Source of the DNA: Diacronema lutheri
Taxonomy: Eukaryota; Haptophyta; Pavlovophyceae; Pavlovales; Pavlovaceae
Length of the DNA stretch: 64,000 bases
NCBI GenBank assembly: GCA_019448385.1
Contig: JAGTXO010000006.1
Span: 682,001 to 746,000 of the forward strand
Reading direction: 5' to 3'
Shown here: piece after piece, positions 63,249-64,000 of the stretch
How positions within the stretch are numbered: the first letter of the stretch is position 1
How the letters are laid out: the number at the start of each line of letters is the position of its first letter
Position numbers and translations under genes: made by a program
The notes under the pieces: model-generated
What the model saw: the letters and a program-made list of their open reading frames with translations, nothing else
Databases searched by the model: none
Told to the model about the DNA's origin: nothing

Positions 63249-64000
63249 CTACGTGCCCGCTGTGTACAGCATCGTGGGCACTGGCCCGCGCGACGTGGGC
63301 AGCTCGGTGCCGACGATCAACCGCCCGTCGAGCGCGTTTGAGATCATCTTCAGGTTGCTGACGCTCACCTTGCCCGCGAGCGGCGCTGACGGGTCGCGCT
63401 CGACGAGCGCCTCGATGTGCGCGCGCGACATCCAACGCGCGTCGAGCAACTCGCCCTTGTCGACGGTGATCTCCTCGCCGCCGGCGGGCACGCGCAGCCG
63501 CACGACGACGTACACGTCGCCCTGGCCAAACCGGTAGTTGTGCGTATGTCTGAGCGAGACGATGCCTTCGAGCGTTGCTCTCACGCCGGTCTCTTCGTAC
63601 ACCTCGCGCGCAACGGTGTCTGCAAAGTGTTCGCCCGGATCGGCGAGCCCACCCGGCAGCTTCCACGAGTTCTGATGCAGCGGCATCGGCGCGACGCGCT
63701 CCTGCACCATCAGCACCTCGCCCGCCGCGTTGACCACGACGCCGCCGACGCCGATCTGCGTGAAGGCGTAGGCTGGGAGCGGGCTGGGCTGGTCGGTGGG
63801 CAGCCAGCGCGTGAGCTGGGCGTAGCCAGGCTGGGCGTGATGGTACACGAAGCCGCGCGCGATCGCCGGCGCGATGCACGCTGAGCATTCGACGGGCACG
63901 CGCAGCCAGAGGCCGCGCTTGCCCGCCGCCTGCCAACCGCCGAGCGCTGCCGCGAGCTCGCGCTCAAAGCGCGCGGCGGACACGATCGGAGCGGCGGAGG
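63249..64000 (-). CDS. NUDT6-like Nudix hydrolase, 5' end outside the window
   Basis: The reading frame runs from the stop at 63249 to the right edge with no ATG at its start, so the gene continues beyond 64000. The visible part is at least 244 residues. The N-terminal pre-Nudix domain (GWQAAGKRGLWLRVPVE and GFVYHHAQPGYAQLTRWLP) matches the conserved domain of NUDT6 and plant NUDX2/8. The Nudix box follows: GGLADPGEHFADTVAREVYE then ETGV, which fits GX5EX7REUXEEXGU with all catalytic Glu. HNYRFGQGDVYVVVRL and GELLDARWMS complete the fold. These enzymes cleave nucleoside diphosphates linked to other groups; NUDT6's substrate is not settled. No intron is seen in this part. Confidence 0.88.
   Translation of the reverse strand, partial: SAAPIVSAARFERELAAALGGWQAAGKRGLWLRVPVECSACIAPAIARGFVYHHAQPGYAQLTRWLPTDQPSPLPAYAFTQIGVGGVVVNAAGEVLMVQERVAPMPLHQNSWKLPGGLADPGEHFADTVAREVYEETGVRATLEGIVSLRHTHNYRFGQGDVYVVVRLRVPAGGEEITVDKGELLDARWMSRAHIEALVERDPSAPLAGKVSVSNLKMISNALDGRLIVGTELPTSRGPVPTMLYTAGT

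Overview
The window is nuclear DNA from a very GC-rich, intron-poor, gene-dense unicellular eukaryote. Every large gene is a eukaryotic family: HRD1, VPS18, NOC2, DDX3/Ded1, DNA polymerase theta, TEN1, STIL, cyclin, HSPA13. Introns are short (about 60-390 nt), and half of those modelled begin GTGCGC. A GC-rich alga or related protist (haptophyte, pelagophyte or similar) fits best; that is inference from composition and gene content. STIL (centriole assembly) suggests a flagellated or centriole-bearing organism.

Layout, left to right. 1-4.1 kb: the 3' part of a poly-Q protein gene, a GDP-mannose-type nucleotide-sugar transporter (-) and a secreted Fe(II)/2-oxoglutarate oxygenase (+). 4.7-13 kb: cyclic-nucleotide phosphodiesterase (-), DGAT2 acyltransferase (+), DDX3 helicase (-), 3-hydroxyisobutyryl-CoA hydrolase (+). 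13.1-17.1 kb: an ER SLC35B1-like transporter (-), then a 2.76-kb Tc1/mariner-type element with 440-bp inverted arms around decayed, unrelated gene-like DNA. 17.2-28.4 kb: VPS18 (-), a short-chain dehydrogenase (+), a cyclin (-), an EF-hand/ACT fusion (+) and a fumarate-reductase-like flavoprotein whose frame is interrupted (+). 28.5-38.5 kb: a run on the minus strand of OXA1/OXA2-like insertase, NOC2, a fibronectin-III membrane protein and HSPA13. 38.6-46.5 kb: TEN1 (+), a STIL homologue (-), a DUF676 lipase (-) and a possible ORAI-like membrane protein (+). 47-64 kb: PCMTD-type methyltransferase (-), FHA protein (-), VMA22/CCDC115 (+), full-length POLQ (-), HRD1 (-), an NAD-dependent epimerase-like protein (+) and a partial NUDT6-like Nudix gene (-).

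Themes. Several genes serve the secretory/endolysosomal system (two sugar-nucleotide transporters, HRD1, HSPA13, VPS18, VMA22) or the cell cycle and genome maintenance (cyclin, STIL, TEN1, POLQ). Neighbours are not operonic. Many pairs are divergent, with start codons 39-212 bp apart. E2F-like sites lie just upstream of the cyclin, STIL, TEN1 and PCMTD genes. Long G/C homopolymer tracts sit in introns and between converging genes.

Exon limits were worked out by eye from GT-AG sites, reading-frame phase and family alignment from memory; no search or RNA evidence was available.
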